From assembly GCA_964636985.1 (NCBI GenBank), contig CAZWSX010000054.1:1-23975 (forward strand): a stretch of DNA of 23,975 nucleotides, read 5' to 3'. The notes below the pieces were generated by a model. The model saw only the letters and a program-made list of their open reading frames with translations. It was not told the origin of the DNA and ran no database searches. This stretch comes from CAZWSX01 sp964636985 (GTDB lineage: Bacteria > Planctomycetota > Planctomycetia > Pirellulales > Pirellulaceae). Below, piece after piece: positions 8,459 to 16,120 of the stretch. The position numbers were made by a program, and so were the translations under genes. Numbering within the stretch: the first letter of the stretch is position 1; every line of letters begins with the position of its first letter.

Positions 8459-9571
8459 CTAAGCCGGTGCCGGATCGAAAACATCCTCCAGCGCTTTTCG
8501 CACGAGAGCTTGATCGACGTTGCTTACCAACTCAACATGCCCTAACCGGGTAGGCAATACAAATCTCAGCTTGCCATGCTCCACCTTTTTGTCGGTGGCC
8601 ATGACAGCGATGGCGGCATCGCAGTCGATCGCCGGCATCCGCGTGGGCAACTTCATGCGGGCGAGCAAGCGGTCCTGGCGCTCGACGAGGTCGGCGCCAA
8701 TCCGCCCCATGTCGGCGGCCAAACGAGCGGCACAACTCATGCCGAGCGAAACGGCCTCGCCGTGCAGCCATTGCCCGTACTCGCTGATGGCTTCGAAGGC
8801 ATGGGCGAAGGTGTGGCCGTAGTTGAGGATCGCCCGCAAGCCCGTTTCTTCGCGTTCGTCCTGGCGAACCACGTCGGCCTTCAGCCGGCAACAGTGCGCA
8901 ACGCACTTGCGGACCTCTTGAGGCCGCCGATCGACCAAGTCTTCGGCGGCGTGTTCCAGCCACGCGAAGAACTCGGCATCCATAATCATTCCGTACTTCA
9001 CGACTTCGGCCAGCCCCGACAAGTATTCCCGCTCGGGCAACGTGCTGAGTGTCTCCGTATCGATCAACACCGAGATCGGCTGCCAGAAAGCGCCAACCAG
9101 GTTTTTGCCTTCGGGCAGGTTGATGCCCACCTTGCCGCCGACACTGCTATCGACGTGGGCCAGTAGCGTGGTAGGCACTTGGAAAAATCGAAGCCCGCGG
9201 TTGAACGAGGCGGCCACGAAGCCGGCCAAATCGCCAATCACGCCGCCGCCGATGGCGACGACGACACTTTTGCGATCGGTTTTGGTAGCGGCCAGTTCGC
9301 GCCACAGGCGCTCCAGCGACGCGACAGACTTCGAGCTTTCGCCGGAGGGGACCGTGATCAGGTCGACGCGCGACACGCGCTCGCGAAGCGAACCGATGGC
9401 GATCTGGGCGTGAGGCTGGACCACTTGTTCGTCGGCGATGACCACCGCATGGCTCACCGGCCCCAGCGCGAGGAGGCGCGACCCAATCGACGGCAACACT
9501 CCGGCACCGATGACGATGTCGTAGCCGCGTTCGGCGAGCGAGACGTGAACAGTTTCAGCCGAGGAAGTCAT
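8459..9571 (-). CDS. aroB: 3-dehydroquinate synthase (370 aa)
   Basis: Second step of the shikimate pathway: converts DAHP to 3-dehydroquinate using NAD and a divalent metal. Diagnostic features are the NAD-binding GGGVIGDLAGF (108-118), PTTLLAHVDSSVGGK (133-147), and metal ligands Glu189 (GLAEVVKYG), His253 (NYGHTFAH) and His270 (WLHGEAVS). The length is standard. It starts at ATG 9571, 45 bases after the stop of the small 74-aa gene on the same strand, so the two could share a transcript. A 121-base gap separates it from the downstream response regulator gene. Nothing unusual. Confidence 0.97.
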   Translation of the reverse strand: MTSSAETVHVSLAERGYDIVIGAGVLPSIGSRLLALGPVSHAVVIADEQVVQPHAQIAIGSLRERVSRVDLITVPSGESSKSVASLERLWRELAATKTDRKSVVVAIGGGVIGDLAGFVAASFNRGLRFFQVPTTLLAHVDSSVGGKVGINLPEGKNLVGAFWQPISVLIDTETLSTLPEREYLSGLAEVVKYGMIMDAEFFAWLEHAAEDLVDRRPQEVRKCVAHCCRLKADVVRQDEREETGLRAILNYGHTFAHAFEAISEYGQWLHGEAVSLGMSCAARLAADMGRIGADLVERQDRLLARMKLPTRMPAIDCDAAIAVMATDKKVEHGKLRFVLPTRLGHVELVSNVDQALVRKALEDVFDPAPA

Positions 9572-9616
9572 AGGGTCCTAGTGAAGTGTACGGAGCGCCT
9601 AACTGTCTCTTGTTTG

Positions 9617-9841
9617 CTAAGCGCTGAGACGGGACACATCGCCGTCGGTAACGACAATTCGTCGGCAAAAACCGGTGTGAACGCGGACGTATTCGAGTTG
9701 GGCGCACTTCTCGGGATCGGCGTGGAGGGCTTCCTCGAGCTTGGCCTTTTGGCCTGCCGACAGATGGTCGAACTCAGGCGACCAAACGGTCTCGGTTTCC
9801 ATGATGAGATGTTCGCGATATGGATCGAATTTGTCGGCCAT
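9617..9841 (-). CDS. Small conserved-looking protein upstream of aroB (74 aa)
   Basis: The frame is open to 9970, but ATG 9841 (MADKFDPYREHLIMETETVW) is the natural start. The 74-aa product is acidic and mostly helical: FDPYREHL, LSAGQKAKLEEALHADPEKCAQLEYVRVHTGFCRRIVVT. I recall similar short proteins in planctomycetes but know no function. Two cysteines (in EKCAQ and GFCRR) are spaced too far apart for a classic metal site. It lies 45 bases before aroB on the same strand. No clear Shine-Dalgarno precedes the ATG. Confidence 0.65.
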   Translation of the reverse strand: MADKFDPYREHLIMETETVWSPEFDHLSAGQKAKLEEALHADPEKCAQLEYVRVHTGFCRRIVVTDGDVSRLSA

Positions 9842-10203
9842 AGGTGATTGCTGGGCTGTGGTTTTTGCGGTGGTGGAGAACCAGAACGCCATATCCAAAG
9901 GGCGTTGTTCTAAAAAATGACGAATGAGGGCGCCACCTTCTAGCTTGCGGCTTGCCGCAACGGCTGTCAAGTGTTCTGTTGTGCTGACTTTGAGTTGGTG
10001 GACGCGTGGTTACTGGGTGTCGGACGTACGTTCCTACGGTGAAAAGGGACTTCGTACAATGCCCCCTGAGGTGATTTACGGCCTCGTCGCCGTCCTTGTG
10101 CATTCCGTTGTGCGTCCTCATTTCGCGAGTTTACGAGTTCCTAGTGGCGGATACTGTGCCCGACAACGCAGCCGAAGTGGAGCGATCGAAGGACCTTCTT
10201 CCA
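9842..10203. other. Intergenic region with one hairpin, no supported gene
   Basis: This 362-base gap separates the divergent 74-aa gene (minus) and the anchored hypothetical (plus), so promoters for both should lie here. A perfect hairpin TTGCGGC-TT-GCCGCAA occupies 9945-9960. The plus-strand frame of the next gene is open back to 10096, but its composition is unconvincing before MANQRADK at 10204. A TACAAT around 10056 could be a -10 box, but no good -35 box was seen. Confidence 0.5.
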
Positions 10204-10821
10204 ATGGCGAATCAACGCGCCGATAAACCCAGCCGCGCGGGCCAGTGGGTGGTCGCCATTATGTTTGCGGTGGGATTGGGTGCATCGCTTTTTGCTTGGG
10301 TTTGGCGAAAGACCCAAACCGACGATTGCCTGGCGTTTTGGGGAGCGGAAAACGCCACAGCGATTCGGGCGGGGGACAAAGTCACTTTGATGCGACTAGG
10401 GGACTCGGGGTTGCACGAATCTGGGTTGCCCGAATCCGCGTTGCCCAAATCATCGGCCCCGCCAGGAATCGTATTGCCGAGCGGCATGATGTGGCTGATC
10501 GAAGAGACTCGCGACATCTCGCAGGCGAAGGGGCTGACGCACGCGCGGCGGGCGTTCATCGAGGATTCGGGCTTCGATTGGAGTTCGCTCGCGAAGTCGG
10601 AGCAGCCGAAGCGGCTCGACTACGCGGTCCGTTTTCAAAGAGGATCGGCGCCGCCTGTGACGGTAGGGATCGATCTGGCTGGGAGCAGGTTCTACCACGT
10701 GGAAAGTGGACGGTCGCTGCGGGCCCATGAGAAGATGGTGCAAGGCTGGAAGGAGTACGCGGGGCGGCAGTTTGCGACGGGGAGCGCCGCGCCGCCCCGT
10801 GAGACGAGATCAGGCGATTGA
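10204..10821 (+). CDS. Membrane-anchored hypothetical protein with pentapeptide repeat (205 aa)
   Basis: The start chosen is MANQRADKPSRAGQW; the frame continues upstream without good support. A single transmembrane anchor (about 15-36, WVVAIMFAVGLGASLFAWVW) follows a short positive N-terminus. The outer part contains three near-identical 5-residue units (GLHES, GLPES, ALPKS) coded by a 15-bp tandem repeat at 10408-10452. C-terminal motifs (GMMWLIEETRDISQAKGL, FYHVESGRSLRAH) are unfamiliar. Inferred: an exported or membrane-tethered protein of unknown role. It lies about 280 bases before the SdpI-like gene on the same strand. Confidence 0.7.
   Translation: MANQRADKPSRAGQWVVAIMFAVGLGASLFAWVWRKTQTDDCLAFWGAENATAIRAGDKVTLMRLGDSGLHESGLPESALPKSSAPPGIVLPSGMMWLIEETRDISQAKGLTHARRAFIEDSGFDWSSLAKSEQPKRLDYAVRFQRGSAPPVTVGIDLAGSRFYHVESGRSLRAHEKMVQGWKEYAGRQFATGSAAPPRETRSGD
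10408..10452 (+). repeat. Three-copy 15-bp tandem repeat inside a CDS
   Basis: Units GGGTTGCACGAATCT (10408-10422), GGGTTGCCCGAATCC (10423-10437) and GCGTTGCCCAAATCA (10438-10452) follow one another without a gap and keep the frame. They look like a slippage-prone array that adds five residues per unit just after the membrane-proximal domain of the 205-aa protein. Confidence 0.85.
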
Positions 10822-10864
10822 TGATTGATGATTTTTGATTTTCGAAGTGCGCGTCTACTTTTCC

Positions 10865-10904
10865 CCCTCTGTGTTTCAAAATCCGGAATTGGAAACACAG
10901 AGGG
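10865..10904. repeat. Long hairpin, copy A of CACAGAGG family
   Basis: CCCTCTGTGTTTC (10865-10877) and GAAACACAGAGGG (10892-10904) are perfect 13-bp inverted arms around a 14-base loop. The right flank continues GCACCGAGGACACGGAG, which is shared with the copy at 13378-13429. It lies between the 205-aa gene and the SdpI-like gene. There is no T run, so it is not a classic terminator on either strand. Confidence 0.8.
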
Positions 10905-11101
10905 CACCGAGGACACGGAGAGGGAGAGCGAGAGAACTGTGACACACAGAAAAGTGGCACCGACAATCCTGTCTGTGCGCGGTTGGGTTTTCGATCCAAA
11001 AGTTACGAGAGCGAACGCAGATTCGGCGAGACAAAAATAAGAACATCATCAGATGGCGGCGGCAGCTCAGCCCGGACTGTCCTGTCACAGGAAAACCTGT
11101 C

Positions 11102-11815
11102 ATGAAGAATCGCTGGTTTCAAGTTTCGCTCGTATTAACCGCGCTGGCGCTGCTGGTCTCAGCCTACTTCCAATTTTTGAAGATGGATGCTTTCCCCGAG
11201 AAGGTTCCCATTCATTGGAACGCGAACTTCGACGCCGATGGCTTTCTTCCGCGGGAGGAGTTCTGGATCGTTCTGTGGGGCACGCCCGTCGTGATGATCC
11301 TGTTCTGCGGGCTGACCTTGTTTCTGCCGTGGGTCTCGCCGCGCAAGTTCACCATCGAGTCGTTTGAAGAAACGTGGTTTTACGTCATGTGCCTGGTCGT
11401 CGGACTGATGGCGTACCTGCATGTCGCGGTGATCTGGGGCGCGCTTTATTCGGCGGCGCACAAGGCGATCTTCATGAAGTTCTTCCTTGGCGGCATCTGT
11501 TTGTTTTTCGCGTTGCTGGGGAGCGCCTTGGGGAAGGTGCGGCGGAACTTCTGGATGGGAGTGCGAACTCCTTGGACGCTCGCCAGCGATACCGTCTGGA
11601 ATCGAACGCACCGCCTGGCGGCATGGTTGTTTGTTGCGGCGGGGCTTGGGAGTTTCACGCTGGCCATGGTGTTGCCGACATCGATGGGGTCGGTCGTGGT
11701 GATTGGCCTGCTGGCCATGATGATCCCGGCGGGAATCATCCCCGTCGTCTACTCGGCCATCCTGTACAAGAAACTGGAGCGTGCCGGACAACTCGACCTG
11801 GCGGACCCCGCTTGA
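11102..11815 (+). CDS. SdpI/DUF1648-family membrane protein (237 aa)
   Basis: Six predicted membrane segments (about 7-26, 55-77, 94-112, 124-143, 172-190, 195-221). Between the first and second lies PEKVPIHWNANFDADGF, the DUF1648 hallmark (P-x-H-x-N...G). Between the fourth and fifth lies NFWMGVRTPWTLASDTVW followed by NRTHRLAA, the conserved SdpI-family block. In Bacillus, SdpI confers immunity to the SdpC toxin and works with the ArsR-type repressor SdpR. No SdpR-like gene or toxin is adjacent here, so immunity is not supported and the function should be left open. The upstream 280 bases hold hairpin A. Confidence 0.9.
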   Translation: MKNRWFQVSLVLTALALLVSAYFQFLKMDAFPEKVPIHWNANFDADGFLPREEFWIVLWGTPVVMILFCGLTLFLPWVSPRKFTIESFEETWFYVMCLVVGLMAYLHVAVIWGALYSAAHKAIFMKFFLGGICLFFALLGSALGKVRRNFWMGVRTPWTLASDTVWNRTHRLAAWLFVAAGLGSFTLAMVLPTSMGSVVVIGLLAMMIPAGIIPVVYSAILYKKLERAGQLDLADPA

Positions 11816-11872
11816 TGCGGAGTTTGCTTCGGGGGAATTGCGGCGTTTAGTTATTTGGTTCTTCGCTGCCCG

Positions 11873-12337
11873 TTACCCAAAGAGCTCCGCCCACGCGTCT
11901 CGAAAGTTAATTCCGTTGAGAGACGTGACGATAACGCTGTGTCCCCAAAACATTCCCTCGTCGTCGTAAAAGAAATCGACACAACAATCGCCTGACACTT
12001 TGATCGACCTAAGGGTCAGCTTTCTTTCAAACGCCACCTTGGACAGCTTTGGATTCGAGACTGCCTTTAGTGATCCATCGTCTTGGACTTCGTCGTACTC
12101 GTTCCAGCCGTTGTTGTAGTTGTCTCTCAGATCGGCTGCGGCGATCTGCTTCGCCTTCTTGTCGAGTTTCTCCAGTCGTTGGACCACTTCCGCGGCAAAT
12201 TGCACCGCGGTTTCGAAGTCTTTGTCATCGCGGCTGATTCGCACTTCGATCCGTCGAGAACCGTAGCGGACTTTGGAAACGCCATCGGGGGAATCTTTTT
12301 TGGTTCGCTTAATCGTTCCCAGAATCTCGTGTTTCAT
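11873..12337 (-). CDS. DUF2262 family protein (154 aa)
   Basis: A soluble protein without signal peptide. The C-terminal half carries the DUF2262 pattern: DLRDNYNNGWNEYDE (69-83), FERKLTLRSIKVS (103-115), DFFYDDEGMFWGHSVIVTS (121-139) and a terminal Leu-Phe-Gly. The family has no known function and is common as small accessory genes in diverse bacteria. An AGGGG motif sits upstream of the ATG. It follows the 302-aa membrane gene by 40 bases on the same strand, so the pair may form an operon. Family assignment is by recognition of the FxGHxIxV block and is moderately sure. Confidence 0.75.
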   Translation of the reverse strand: MKHEILGTIKRTKKDSPDGVSKVRYGSRRIEVRISRDDKDFETAVQFAAEVVQRLEKLDKKAKQIAAADLRDNYNNGWNEYDEVQDDGSLKAVSNPKLSKVAFERKLTLRSIKVSGDCCVDFFYDDEGMFWGHSVIVTSLNGINFRDAWAELFG

Positions 12338-12377
12338 ACGTGCCCCTCACTGGCCGACCCATTGCAGGTCTTGGATT

Positions 12378-13286
12378 TCACTTGGCTTGGTTCTTTGACT
12401 GTTGCCGCTTTTTCAGCAGGTCGCGATTTTTCCAGCCGTAGTTGTTGAAGATCAGGTTGGGATACCGTTCCTTAATGCGGTCGAGCTGCGCGGGCGTGAG
12501 TTCCAGTTCGGACAACATGAGGCTTCGCAGGTTGGGCAGGCTTTCGAGAATAGCGTCGATCATTTCGTCGTTGAGGGAAGTCGATTTGGGTGCGCAATAA
12601 GTCAGTTGCGCTAATTCTGGATAATCCGCCAGTTGGCGAAGTCCTGCGGCATCGACTTGCGTGGGCATGAAGACCAAGCCCGTGATCGGAATGGTGAGAT
12701 CGCTTTCTTTCGAAAGTTGAAGCAGTTTTGCCAGGTCGGCATTATCGAAGCTCTGCCGGAAGACGAGGATTTCGACGCCCCCGTGAACAGCGTCGGGTTG
12801 AACGGCGCCGCCCCAACCGAGCGGGCCCGTCCCGCGCAAGATGTCGCCGGCACCGAGGCGGAATCGTTCCTTGGCAAAAGAGGCATCGCGCGTCTCCGTA
12901 AACGTCCGGTACTCGCGCCCCAGAAGGGAGAGCACCGCCGCCGCCACGAAGATCAGCAGCATGGTCGCGGCGAGACCTACTTTCGGGCGCCGGTTTCCTG
13001 AGAGGACGCGCTGCCGTTCGATCTCGATGGCGATGATCTGGTACCCGAGACCAACGACGGTAACGACAGCGAGCGCGGTGGCGAGTATTCCCTCGACACG
13101 AGCGATGGAGGGATGGGGGCTAACGCGAACGGCCCGAAACACAACGCAAATGACAAACGCGGCCGCGCAAAGAAGAACAAACGGCAGCACTCGCCACCAC
13201 CGAATGCGGGGTTGGCCATCGACGTTAGCCACCCAGATGCCAGGCTTGGTACGAGAGATCGCAGCGGCGGGAGAGGAACTGCTCAT
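12378..13286 (-). CDS. Membrane protein with LRR-like C-terminal half (302 aa)
   Basis: Three transmembrane segments (about 31-51, 66-87, 103-123) are followed by a soluble ~180-residue region. Its last part has leucine-rich-repeat-like spacing (LAKLLQLSKESDLTIPITGL, LRQLADYPELAQLTYC, LESLPNLRSLMLSELELTPAQL). The C-terminus is strongly basic (NRDLLKKRQQSKNQAK). This three-helix plus LRR plan resembles the two LRR proteins at 20540 and 23349, though the sequence is not close. Probably a planctomycete-specific surface or membrane protein of unknown partner. No clear ribosome site precedes ATG 13286. Confidence 0.75.
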   Translation of the reverse strand: MSSSSPAAAISRTKPGIWVANVDGQPRIRWWRVLPFVLLCAAAFVICVVFRAVRVSPHPSIARVEGILATALAVVTVVGLGYQIIAIEIERQRVLSGNRRPKVGLAATMLLIFVAAAVLSLLGREYRTFTETRDASFAKERFRLGAGDILRGTGPLGWGGAVQPDAVHGGVEILVFRQSFDNADLAKLLQLSKESDLTIPITGLVFMPTQVDAAGLRQLADYPELAQLTYCAPKSTSLNDEMIDAILESLPNLRSLMLSELELTPAQLDRIKERYPNLIFNNYGWKNRDLLKKRQQSKNQAK

Positions 13287-13377
13287 GGGGACGATTTTCG
13301 ATTAGCGACGGGGCTTCGTCCAGTGAATTTCTAGTATGCGGTGCTATTTATGGGATGTGGACTTAAGGCGCTAGCTG

Positions 13378-13429
13378 CTCTGTGACCTCTGTGAGGTCCG
13401 TGTTTAAAACACAGAGGACACGGAGGGAG
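13378..13429. repeat. Long imperfect hairpin, copy B of CACAGAGG family
   Basis: CCTCTGTG (13386-13393) pairs with CACAGAGG (13410-13417), and GTGTTT-A-AAACAC forms the alternative inner pairing. The right arm is copy A (10893 onwards) with about nine bases removed: both read AAACACAGAGG and then ACACGGAG. It lies in the 284-base gap between the divergent 302-aa gene and the DUF2252 gene. No promoter was recognised in the rest of that gap. Confidence 0.7.
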
Positions 13430-13570
13430 TGCGTATGAGAGAATCCCTTACTGTAATATTTCTTAAGTATCGAAACGCCAGTTGGCGCAGCGATATCATT
13501 GAGTGCAGCCCGCTCGCCGGAGACACTTCGGCCCGATAGCTCTGGTTTCTTTCTGGACAGGTCTATCAAT

Positions 13571-14671
13571 ATGCAAGGCATGGCTCAAGCAACGGCCGAC
13601 TACGAGGCTTGGCTCGGTTCGCTCGTCCCTTTGTACGAGCCGGATTTGCTCTACAAGCATCAGCAGATGGCGAGCAAGGAAGATTCGTTCTCCTTTTTTC
13701 GCGGCACGTATTATCGGTGGGCGCAGCGCTGGCAACACATGCCGGCCGAATTGATTGCCGCGCCAAAGGTTCCGTCGATCGGCGATCTGCATGTCGAGAA
13801 CTTCGGCACCTGGCGGGATGCCGAGGGGCGATTGGCTTGGGGCGTGAACGATTTCGACGAGGCCGAGCCGCTTCCCTACACGCAGGACCTCACGCGGCTG
13901 GCGGCCAGCATCTCGTTCGCGCGGCGGCAGCTCGGATTGACTATGGACTTGAGCGAAGGCTGTCGACTCATGCTGAAAGGCTATCGGCAGAACCTTGAGC
14001 AAGGCGGCAAGCCCTTTGTGCTCGAGGAGAAGCATCCGCATCTGCGGGCGATGGCGTTGGGTGCCGATCGCGATCCGGTCGTCTTCTGGGCGAAGTTCGA
14101 AAAGCTGCTGGCTCAACCGGCTGCCGAGCCTCCCGCGGCGGCGAAGAAGGCCCTGCTGCAAGACTTGCCCGACACTACGCTCCGTCCGCAGTTTCGCCGC
14201 CGACGCGCCGGGGTGGGGAGCCTGGGCAAGCCTCGTTATGTCGCGATGGTGCCGTGATCGGGAAGCTGGATTGCCCGCGAGACGAAGGCGGCCGCGCCGC
14301 CGTCCACGCGATGGCTCGCGGGAGACAAGACCAGCCCGCCGCAACGGCTCTCCTTGTTTGTTGCGGCGACCGTTCGCTGTGGCGACCCATTCTATCGTGC
14401 CACGGAAGAGTGGATTACGCGGCGACTGGGCCCGCATTGCTCGCGAGTGGAACTCTCGGAAGATATGCCATCCGCTGACATCGCGACGCTCTTTCAAGCG
14501 ATGGGTGCCGAAACGGCGAACATCCACCTTGCCGACCGCGCGGGGGCGCAGGCTGCGCTGGAAGATTTGAAGGCGCGCGGCGACGATTGGCTACAGCCCG
14601 CGGCGCACGATCTTGTAAAACAAATTGAAGCCGACTGGCAGGATTGGCGCGGGGCGTTTAAAGGTCAGTAA
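13571..14671 (+). pseudogene. DUF2252 protein interrupted by an in-frame TGA
   Basis: The frame reads through from MQGMAQATADYEAWL to the TAA at 14669-14671 (366 codons), with one TGA at 14255-14257 (codon 229). Conserved DUF2252 blocks lie on both sides: FFRGTYYRW (42-50), GDLHVENFGTW (71-81) and GVNDFDEAEPLPYTQDL (91-107) before the stop; SGSWIARETKAAAP and ATVRCGDPFYRATEEW after it. The HVEN and DFDE motifs resemble the catalytic and metal-binding loops of kinase/aminoglycoside-phosphotransferase folds. At the stop the family usually has tryptophan (…W-x-GG…AREAKA), so a single TGG-to-TGA change explains it. No frameshift is needed. Either a recent nonsense mutation, a sequencing error, or two separate short products. 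An upstream TTG (13499) is also in frame. Confidence 0.85.
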
Positions 14672-14674
14672 TGG

Positions 14675-14737
14675 TCACACAAAGACTCTAAGGCACAAAG
14701 CTGGCGAAAAGCTTTGTGTCTTTGTGGCTTCGTGTGA
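14675..14737. repeat. Long imperfect hairpin, CACAAAG family (copy C)
   Basis: 28-base arms (14675-14702 and 14710-14737) pair imperfectly around a 7-base loop. The inner 8 bases (CACAAAGCT/AGCTTTGTG) and outer TCACAC/GTGTGA ends match perfectly. It begins four bases after the DUF2252 stop. Composition and layout (CACA-AAG units) resemble copies A and B, and such hairpins are commonly dispersed in planctomycete genomes. There is no T run directly behind it. Confidence 0.7.
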
Positions 14738-14786
14738 GATCCCCGGCTACGACGGTGCAACCGCTATCGCGGCTTGCATGAATGGG

Positions 14787-14812
14787 CGGGACGATCCCGT
14801 TTTCTTTTCTTG
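14787..14812 (+). terminator. Rho-independent terminator after DUF2252 gene
   Basis: CGGGA (14787-14791), loop CGA, TCCCG (14795-14799), then TTTTCTTTTCTT. It is oriented for the plus strand. An outer 8-bp inverted repeat, CCGCTATC (14761-14768) and GATAGCGG (14812-14819), encloses it. It would stop transcription towards the convergent arsenic operon. Confidence 0.6.
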
Positions 14813-14846
14813 ATAGCGGCCAGCTGGACAGTGTCACTGTTTTTGT

Positions 14847-15290
14847 TCAGCAGCAGTTGCTGCCTGGACCGCACGCGCCTACTCCGCATTGGTCTTTTGC
14901 GAGGCAGTCGGTTTGCTTGCCGACGAGGTGAAACGTGAGTTGATCGAGGCCGATTGAAACATCGGCGACTTGATATTGCGACGCGACGTCGGCGCCGTAT
15001 TCGATCTCGACGGGCAGGTCGAGCGATTTCAACAACGGCGTTGCCATTCGGATAATGCCGGCGAGTTTGCCTGCGGCGAGTCGGTGGTCGCGATCGTCGG
15101 CCGTCCAGGCTTGGATCACGCACGATGACGTTTGGCGGATGGTTCCTCCGCAGTCGATGAAGTTCTTATCGATCCGGCCGACTTCGGTGACGTGGAAATG
15201 GTCTGGGATAAAGTCGCCCGACGGTAGTTGAAACCGTATCGCAGCTTCTCCAAATTGATTGAGAGCGGAATAGAACGCTTCAACGTTCAT
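14847..15290 (-). CDS. DUF6428 family protein of the arsenic operon (147 aa)
   Basis: Conserved blocks: PDHFHVTEVGRIDKNFIDCGG (29-49), VIQAWTADDRDHRLAAGKLAG (58-78) and LPVEIEY (92-98), matching DUF6428 proteins often encoded in arsenic-resistance operons. The C-terminal tail is cysteine-rich: C129, C135, C140, C146 and C147. The histidines in the HFH motif plus these cysteines suggest a metal or metalloid site, but no function is established for the family. It starts inside the last 11 bases of the upstream arsC, so the two are translationally linked. It is the last gene of the operon. Confidence 0.85.
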   Translation of the reverse strand: MNVEAFYSALNQFGEAAIRFQLPSGDFIPDHFHVTEVGRIDKNFIDCGGTIRQTSSCVIQAWTADDRDHRLAAGKLAGIIRMATPLLKSLDLPVEIEYGADVASQYQVADVSIGLDQLTFHLVGKQTDCLAKDQCGVGACGPGSNCC

Positions 15291-15729
15291 GAGTTGTTCC
15301 TTTTAAAGTGGAAAGCCACGCTTCGATTTGCTGTTTGATTTCGTCGCGCACGCGGCGAAACTCATCGAGAGTATCGTTGGTCGATCCCTGGAAGGCCGCG
15401 GGATCGTCGAAGGGCCAATACATCCGGTTCTGGACGCCTGGCCAAATACGGGGGCAAGTCTCATGGGCATCGCTGCAAACGATGATCAGGTAGTGAACGG
15501 CAATTAAACCCAGATATGTCGTTAGGTGCTTGGGATATTGGTCGGAAATGTCGATGCCGACTTCCGCCATCACTCGAAACGCCAAGGGGTGGATTTTCTC
15601 TTTTGGTTCGGTTCCAGCACTGTAAACGTTGAATTCGTCCCCAGCCATCGCCCTGAGGAACCCCTCAGCCATTTGGCTTCGGCACGAGTTGCCCGTGCAA
15701 AGAATCAAGACGTTCAGTTTGCGATCCAT
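15280..15729 (-). CDS. arsC: Arsenate reductase, thioredoxin-coupled LMW-phosphatase type (149 aa)
   Basis: Reduces arsenate to arsenite in the cytoplasm. The N-terminal P-loop CTGNSCR (Cys11 to Arg17) is the C-x5-R signature of the low-molecular-weight tyrosine-phosphatase fold. Downstream cysteines Cys85 and Cys92 (IVCSDAHETCP) provide the disulphide relay of the thioredoxin-dependent ArsC class (as in Staphylococcus pI258 ArsC), so all three redox cysteines are present. YWPFDDPAAF (104-113) is the conserved acid loop. It starts one base after the second arsC-like stop and overlaps the DUF6428 gene by 11 bases. Confidence 0.93.
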   Translation of the reverse strand: MDRKLNVLILCTGNSCRSQMAEGFLRAMAGDEFNVYSAGTEPKEKIHPLAFRVMAEVGIDISDQYPKHLTTYLGLIAVHYLIIVCSDAHETCPRIWPGVQNRMYWPFDDPAAFQGSTNDTLDEFRRVRDEIKQQIEAWLSTLKGTTHER

Positions 15730-15730
15730 G

Positions 15731-16117
15731 TCAGGCTTTCAATTCCGCGATCAATTCTCGAACCTTGTTTCCGATCAGGTCTCTTACCTGTCGAAACTCG
15801 GCCGGCTCCATTTCTCGTGGATCGGGAATGCTCCAATCCACTCGGCGCTGCGCCTTCAAGTTCGGGCAGGCATCGCCGCACCCCATGGTCACGGCGGCAT
15901 CGAATGGCACGTCTGGTAAGTCGTCGAGCGACTTGGAAACATGCGTCGAGAGGTCGTACCCGAGTTCTTGCATGGCTGCGATGGCCTTCGGATTCACCCG
16001 CCCCGAGGGCTTGGAGCCGGCGCTGTAGGCTTCGACGTCGCCGCTCATCAGTGCGAACGCTTGCGCCATTTGGCTGCGGTTGGAGTTTTCGACGCATACG
16101 AACACAACGCGCGGCAT
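15731..16117 (-). CDS. Second LMW-phosphatase-type arsenate reductase (128 aa)
   Basis: Also a C-x5-R protein: CVENSNR (Cys8 to Arg14), with later cysteines Cys80 and Cys84 (VTMGCGDACP) and DWSIPDP (94-100) as the acid loop. It is clearly related to its neighbour but not a recent copy: the P-loop and the spacing of the relay cysteines differ (four residues instead of seven). Proteins with CVENSNR are usually annotated as arsenate reductases or low-molecular-weight phosphatases. The two reductases may differ in electron donor or substrate (inference). It starts three bases after the aquaporin stop, in the middle of the operon. Confidence 0.9.
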   Translation of the reverse strand: MPRVVFVCVENSNRSQMAQAFALMSGDVEAYSAGSKPSGRVNPKAIAAMQELGYDLSTHVSKSLDDLPDVPFDAAVTMGCGDACPNLKAQRRVDWSIPDPREMEPAEFRQVRDLIGNKVRELIAELKA

Positions 16118-16120
16118 GAT

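Noticed and set aside
7086..8553. Long plus-strand frames opposite dprA and the response regulator
   Set aside because: The minus-strand genes are unambiguous, and these translations show no family pattern.
9585..9601. GGAGCGCCT near the aroB start as another copy of the right-edge palindrome
   Set aside because: Only about ten bases match and there is no inverted partner, so it is probably chance.
10408..10452. Tandem repeat as a CRISPR array
   Set aside because: The units are 15 bases with no spacers and lie in frame within a coding sequence.
10865..10904. Hairpin A as a rho-independent terminator
   Set aside because: Neither side carries a T run; the match with copy B indicates a dispersed repeat.
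14255..14257. TGA in DUF2252 read as selenocysteine or tryptophan
   Set aside because: The family has Trp, not a redox Cys, at the site. No selenocysteine-insertion hairpin was recognised, and other genes in the window use TGA as a normal stop, for example arsR and the NUDIX gene.
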